From the NCBI GenBank assembly GCA_015657545.1, contig JADHZC010000011.1, positions 62,001 to 126,000 on the forward strand: a stretch of DNA of 64,000 nucleotides, read 5' to 3'. This DNA comes from Rickettsia sp. GTDB taxonomy: Bacteria > Pseudomonadota > Alphaproteobacteria > Rickettsiales > Rickettsiaceae. A program made the position numbers and the translations under genes. The notes beneath the pieces are model-generated. The model was not told the DNA's origin. It ran no database searches and saw only the letters and a program-made list of their open reading frames with translations. Shown here in pieces: positions 60,238-64,000 of this stretch. The number at the start of each line of letters is the position of its first letter. Position 1 is the first letter of the stretch.

Positions 60238-61026
60238 CTAATATTGTTTCATGTCAATGCTACATGGAACATGGTCTGATGGAGCGTCCCAATCTCTTGT
60301 ATATTTTAGTATTTCATAAGAACTTACAAACTCAAAAAGATCTCTTGATACCCAAATATGATCTAACCTTCTCCCCCTATTAGATTTTTTCCAATCTTTA
60401 TTCCTATAGCTCCACCAAGTAAAAATTTTTTCACTATCATTTCCATCACTTCTAAATATATCTATAAAATTAGAATTTTTGCGAAACCTATTTAAAGACT
60501 CCCTTTCTATTTGAGTATGTGATACGGTATTCTTTAAAGCTCTTGAAGACCAGACGTCGTGAATTTGGGGAGCTATATTAAAGTCACCTAGTAATATATG
60601 AGCATTGTATATAGAGATATTTTTTTTAAACCATTGATCAATAAAAGATAAAAATTCTATTTTATGTTTAAACTTATGATTAATATCTGCATCAGCTATA
60701 TCTCCTCCAGCTGGAACATATAAATTAGTAATATGTAAATCACCTATATTTACGCATATATGTCGTGCATCATTATTATATATATTCAAAAAAAAATGAC
60801 TTTTTATAGGAATTTTAGATAAAATAGCAACTCCATTATAAGATTTTTGCCCTTTAAAAACACTGTATTTATAACCTAAATTTCTTGTTCGTTCTAATGG
60901 AAAATTATCATCTACAGTTTTAGTTTCTTGCAAACACAATACATCAGGATTAGATATTTTGACTAATTTTTCTATAGAGTTCATTCTTGCTTTTATAGAG
61001 TTCACATTCCAGCTAATAATTTTCAT
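60238..61026 (-). CDS. xthA: exodeoxyribonuclease III
   Basis: This is an AP endonuclease and 3'-5' exonuclease in base-excision repair. The 262 residues show ISWNVNSIKARMNSIEKLVK (metal-binding Asn), LCLQETKTVDDNFP (catalytic Glu), LGDFNIAPQIHDVWS (Asp and Asn), TWWSYRNKDWKKSNRGRRLD, and a final SDHVPCSIDM with Asp-His. All active-site residues are present. Confidence 0.97.
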   Translation of the reverse strand: MKIISWNVNSIKARMNSIEKLVKISNPDVLCLQETKTVDDNFPLERTRNLGYKYSVFKGQKSYNGVAILSKIPIKSHFFLNIYNNDARHICVNIGDLHITNLYVPAGGDIADADINHKFKHKIEFLSFIDQWFKKNISIYNAHILLGDFNIAPQIHDVWSSRALKNTVSHTQIERESLNRFRKNSNFIDIFRSDGNDSEKIFTWWSYRNKDWKKSNRGRRLDHIWVSRDLFEFVSSYEILKYTRDWDAPSDHVPCSIDMKQY

Positions 61027-61039
61027 ATAAATATATGAT

Positions 61040-62431
61040 CTAAAATAATTTTTTTAAACATTCTTTAAAAATTTTTACAAGCTTTGCTTCAAAGCTAATG
61101 TTTTTCAATGCCCATTTTTTAATATGAGGTTTGATAAGATACCAAATATTCGTCTGAGCGCCTAAAATTCTACTTACCCCCTCTACCATAACTAAAGTTT
61201 TTTGTAACATTAACAATTGTATTTGAGTTTGCATTCCAAAATCCTCTGTTATCTTAAATAAATTATAGAGCAATTTATCTATAGAAAACTCAAATCCTTC
61301 TTTATCTATCATTGGCTCAGCAATTTTTCTACAAGCATCAGCAAATAACTCTAAATTTACATCTTGAGGTATATATCCAACATTTCGATGTATTTTAGCT
61401 ACCAATAAATAATCTCTTTGTAAAAAAGCATATAAGATTTCAGCTACAGCTAACCTATCCTTTTCTTCAATTGCACTAACAATCCCAAAATCTAAAATGA
61501 TAATTTGACCAAATTTAGAAATCAGTATATTACCTGGATGAGGATCTGCATGAAAAAATCCATCTCTATAAGCCTGATTAAAAAAAGTTCTGACAAATTT
61601 ATAAACAATATCTTGTAAATTAAGACCAGCTTTAGAAATATTATCATGATCATAAACAGAAAATCCTTCGACCCATTCAAGAACTAAAATTTCTGTGCTT
61701 ACAAATTGAGGATATATTTTAGGAATATATACATCATCGTCATCCATAAAATTATTTCTAATTTTACTTGCAGAATATGCTTCTTGTTTCAAATCAAGTT
61801 CCTTATACATGATAGTTTGGAATAGATTTAAAACTTCTTGCAATTTTAATCTTTGAGATTTTTGCCTTATGTTAGAAAAAATTTTAGAAAAAATTTTATA
61901 TAAATATTCAAGAAAAACTATATCTTGTCTATATCTTTTTAAAATATTAGGCCTTAAACATTTTACAGCCACATCTTCTCCTGTTTTTAACTTTGCTTTA
62001 TAAACCTGAGCTACTGATGCAGAAGATACTGTTTCATAATCAAAATATTCAAACACATCTTCTATTTTCAAATTAAAATTTCCTTGAAATTTTTTGACAA
62101 AAATTTCTTTACCAAATGAAGGTAATTTATCCTGAACCAAAGACAAAATATGAGACATTCTAGGACCTACTATATCAGGGCTTGTAGATAAAGTTTGAGC
62201 AAATTTTATAAAAATAGGACCCATCTCATAAATGAAATTTTGGACTCTTTCTTCAAGCTTCATTTTTGAATTAAAAAAAAAACTATGAGGCAAAAATATT
62301 AACTTACAGAAAAAACGTAAAAATAAAAAATCCTTTCTTATATATCTTCTATATTCAGAAAACAGAGAATATTTTTCACAAAGATAAAAAATTCTAAAAA
62401 ATCTTCTAAAAAGAAAAAAAAAACCTAACAC
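61040..62431 (-). CDS. ubiB: ubiquinone biosynthesis kinase-like protein UbiB
   Basis: UbiB is an atypical ABC1/ADCK kinase fold needed for ubiquinone synthesis. The 463 residues contain the diagnostic GPIFIKFAQTLSTSPDIVGP (family KxGQ motif), SASVAQVYKAKLKTGEDVAV (alanine-rich loop), YRDGFFHADPHPGNILI and IILDFGIVSAI (DFG). The start is GTG at 62431; two hydrophobic helices lie at the usual C-terminal end. It overlaps nothing and follows ubiE by 6 bases. Confidence 0.96.
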   Translation of the reverse strand: MLGFFFLFRRFFRIFYLCEKYSLFSEYRRYIRKDFLFLRFFCKLIFLPHSFFFNSKMKLEERVQNFIYEMGPIFIKFAQTLSTSPDIVGPRMSHILSLVQDKLPSFGKEIFVKKFQGNFNLKIEDVFEYFDYETVSSASVAQVYKAKLKTGEDVAVKCLRPNILKRYRQDIVFLEYLYKIFSKIFSNIRQKSQRLKLQEVLNLFQTIMYKELDLKQEAYSASKIRNNFMDDDDVYIPKIYPQFVSTEILVLEWVEGFSVYDHDNISKAGLNLQDIVYKFVRTFFNQAYRDGFFHADPHPGNILISKFGQIIILDFGIVSAIEEKDRLAVAEILYAFLQRDYLLVAKIHRNVGYIPQDVNLELFADACRKIAEPMIDKEGFEFSIDKLLYNLFKITEDFGMQTQIQLLMLQKTLVMVEGVSRILGAQTNIWYLIKPHIKKWALKNISFEAKLVKIFKECLKKLF

Positions 62432-62437
62432 TAAAAA

Positions 62438-63181
62438 TCAAGATTTATATCCGTAAAATATAGTTACAATTCCAGGAAAAAGATCTATATATCCAACATC
62501 ATCAAAACCAACATCATACAACATATTTCTAAAATCTTCTTTAGAATAAAAATTATCTATAGTTTCAGAAAGATATTGATAAGCATATTCTTTCTTAGAA
62601 ACAATTTTACCTATCTTCGGTAAAATAAAAAAAAGATAAAATTGGTAAAAATTTTGAAAATACTTATTGTCAAATTTAAAAAATTCTAAACATAAAAACT
62701 GTCCTGTTGTTTTTAGAACCCTAAGCGATTCTTTAAGTGCTAATTCAACATTTGCAAAATTCCTAATCCCAAAAGAAACAAGATAATAATCAAAAAAATC
62801 ATCTTTGAAGCTTATTTTATGAGCATCTTCTAGTGAAAAATTAACATTAGACATGTTAAAATCAAAAATTCTATCCTTAGCAATTGAAAGCATTTTATCA
62901 TTAAAATCACAAGCAAAAATCTCAGGAGAATAACCAAATTTTGAAGCTTTATTATTTAAATAAATAACAATATCACCAGTTCCACTAGCCATATCCAAAA
63001 TTTTAGAATCCAAATCTCCTATCATAGAAACGAATTTTTTTTTCCATATCCTATGTAACCCTAAGCTCATTAGATCATTCATTAAATCATATTTAAAAGA
63101 TACATCTGAAAATAATTGACTAACTCCAGAAGTTTCCTTTGAAGATGCTAACTTTTTATCGGTTTGAATAATTTTATTCAT
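62438..63181 (-). CDS. ubiE: ubiquinone/menaquinone C-methyltransferase UbiE
   Basis: UbiE methylates the ring carbon of the ubiquinone precursor with SAM. The 247 residues show VSFKYDLMNDLMSLGLHRIW, the SAM motif ILDMASGTGDIVIYL (about 69-83), and FGIRNFANVELALKESLRVL. Length normal. It overlaps cyaY by 8 bases and is 6 bases from ubiB, so pgsA-cyaY-ubiE-ubiB form one operon. Confidence 0.97.
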   Translation of the reverse strand: MNKIIQTDKKLASSKETSGVSQLFSDVSFKYDLMNDLMSLGLHRIWKKKFVSMIGDLDSKILDMASGTGDIVIYLNNKASKFGYSPEIFACDFNDKMLSIAKDRIFDFNMSNVNFSLEDAHKISFKDDFFDYYLVSFGIRNFANVELALKESLRVLKTTGQFLCLEFFKFDNKYFQNFYQFYLFFILPKIGKIVSKKEYAYQYLSETIDNFYSKEDFRNMLYDVGFDDVGYIDLFPGIVTIFYGYKS

Positions 63182-63503
63182 AAAGATTAAATTTTTCTTT
63201 AGTAAATATTAAAGATAAATCACTACTTAAAATTTCAAAAAATTCTAATCCATCTTTTGTATAAAAGCTTTGTAAATCATCTCTGTATTTAAAATGTTTA
63301 GGCCCTGTGATAGGGGAGGAAAGCCAAAGCTCAAAAATAGATGTTTGTCGACTTATAACAAACACAGAAGAGCCTTTCTCTAAAGTTAGAGATTCGTCTT
63401 TAATATCATACTCTAAATTTTGACTAATATCTTGCTTTTCAATTTCAAAAACAATGTAATTAATAACCTTATTGAAAAGAAACAAATATCTTATCTTATC
63501 CAT
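63174..63503 (-). CDS. cyaY: frataxin homologue CyaY
   Basis: CyaY binds iron and tunes iron-sulfur cluster assembly. The 109 residues have the acidic first helix and strand, then the signature SVFVISRQTSIFELWLSSPI and TGPKHFKYRDD (family VINxQxPxxQIWLSSPxSGPxxF). It overlaps both neighbours (8 bases each), which supports a real, translated gene. Rickettsiales and mitochondria share this gene. Confidence 0.92.
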   Translation of the reverse strand: MDKIRYLFLFNKVINYIVFEIEKQDISQNLEYDIKDESLTLEKGSSVFVISRQTSIFELWLSSPITGPKHFKYRDDLQSFYTKDGLEFFEILSSDLSLIFTKEKFNLYE

Positions 63504-64000
63504 AACTAAAATATTTTTTGTAAGATATAAAATATTGAATACCAGTGATCACAGTTATTATAGATGATATCCATAACAAAATGTTAGATAGTGAATCTAA
63601 AGATTCTATACCAGATCCATTAGTACCAAGAACTGTCGCAGATATTGCAATCATTTGTAAGCTAGTTTTAATTTTAGCAAAATATGTAACCTTAATAGAA
63701 ATTTGAACTTGACCTAAAATCTCTCTTAATCCAGAAACTGTAAATTCTCTTATAACTATTAGTAAACATGGAATAATTTCTACCCTACTAAAACTCACTA
63801 ACATAAATAAGGTACAAACTACTAAGGCCTTATCAGCTAATGGATCAAATATTTTGCCAATTTTCGTAACAAAATTAAATTTTCTTGCAAGATAACCATC
63901 TATAAAATCAGTAATACTAGCTACTACAAAAAATGTAAATCCTACTACATGAGATAATTTTTCTTCCAAAAAAAAGCTCCACACAATAAGTGGTATGGTT
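63496..64000 (-). CDS. pgsA: CDP-diacylglycerol-glycerol-3-phosphate phosphatidyltransferase, partial (5' end outside window)
   Basis: PgsA makes phosphatidylglycerol phosphate. The frame is open to the right edge (TIPLIVWSFFLEEKL), so the N-terminus lies outside the window. The CDP-alcohol phosphotransferase motif is complete: DGYLARKF, then GKIFDPLADKAL, which gives DGxxAR(x8)GxxxDxxxD. Membrane segments follow. The four-gene operon pgsA-cyaY-ubiE-ubiB reads leftward from here. Confidence 0.95.
   Translation of the reverse strand, partial: TIPLIVWSFFLEEKLSHVVGFTFFVVASITDFIDGYLARKFNFVTKIGKIFDPLADKALVVCTLFMLVSFSRVEIIPCLLIVIREFTVSGLREILGQVQISIKVTYFAKIKTSLQMIAISATVLGTNGSGIESLDSLSNILLWISSIITVITGIQYFISYKKYFSYG

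Overview
The window is AT-rich, compact chromosomal DNA of an alphaproteobacterium of the order Rickettsiales, meaning an obligate intracellular bacterium with a shrinking genome. The evidence is a 23S rRNA gene with no 16S gene beside it, System I cytochrome c genes (ccmB, ccmC, ccmF) scattered over three loci, the alphaproteobacterial order dgt-argS-SPOR, small families typical of Rickettsiales (a DUF2610-like protein, a membrane retropepsin-like protease, a short PntA2 subunit), and much decayed non-coding sequence. I cannot name the genus. Both edges cut genes: acn at the left and pgsA at the right.

Layout. 0-2.3 kb: acn end, ccmB and a small membrane protein. 2.3-7.1 kb: a decay zone with a 70-bp tandem duplication, a membrane-protein relic, a broken IS200/IS605-type tnpB, a 22-residue-repeat protein, another coding relic, and a surface beta-barrel gene broken by a stop and a frameshift. 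7.1-11.1 kb: tRNA-Arg and 23S rRNA. 11.1-16.7 kb: a short glutamine-synthetase-like protein, pgeF-ccmC-fdxA, an XRE regulator with two matching palindromes upstream, tRNA-Lys, ssb, a yebC fragment and rpmF. 16.7-29.4 kb: amino-acid permease, tRNA-Leu(UAA), rpmJ, gyrA, pal, yqgE with a TatB-like protein, lspA with an M23 peptidase, ccmF, and a truncated DUF21 protein. 29.4-37.4 kb: thyX, miaA, a dGTPase homologue without its metal ligands, argS, SPOR protein, rlmB, tig, tRNA-Leu(UAG). 37.4-45.5 kb: a decayed ubiH copy, an exported STAND-like protein without a P-loop, pntA2, mrpE-mrpF-ubiH, sixA, DUF2610-like protein, aspartic protease, and a second tnpB relic. 45.5-64 kb: dnaB, a CHCC zinc-finger protein, htpG, two SCO proteins, an alanine/glycine:cation symporter, hisS, dsbB, coq7, recA, fabG-acpP-fabF, frr, an SPFH protein, xthA, then ubiB, ubiE, cyaY and pgsA.

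Functionally the window centres on aerobic energy metabolism and its upkeep: the TCA cycle (acn), cytochrome c maturation, copper delivery to cytochrome oxidase (SCO), ubiquinone synthesis (ubiB, ubiE, ubiH, coq7), transhydrogenase and Mrp antiporter subunits, and iron-sulfur/iron handling (cyaY, fdxA). Envelope maintenance (pal, lspA, pgeF, M23, SPOR, dsbB, yqgE) and host-derived nutrients (two transporters) complete the picture. I see no CRISPR array, intact mobile element or prophage. The most unusual items are the dGTPase pseudoenzyme, the P-loop-less exported STAND-like protein, the paired tnpB relics, the decayed duplicate of ubiH 2.9 kb from the live gene, and the palindrome pair before the XRE regulator.
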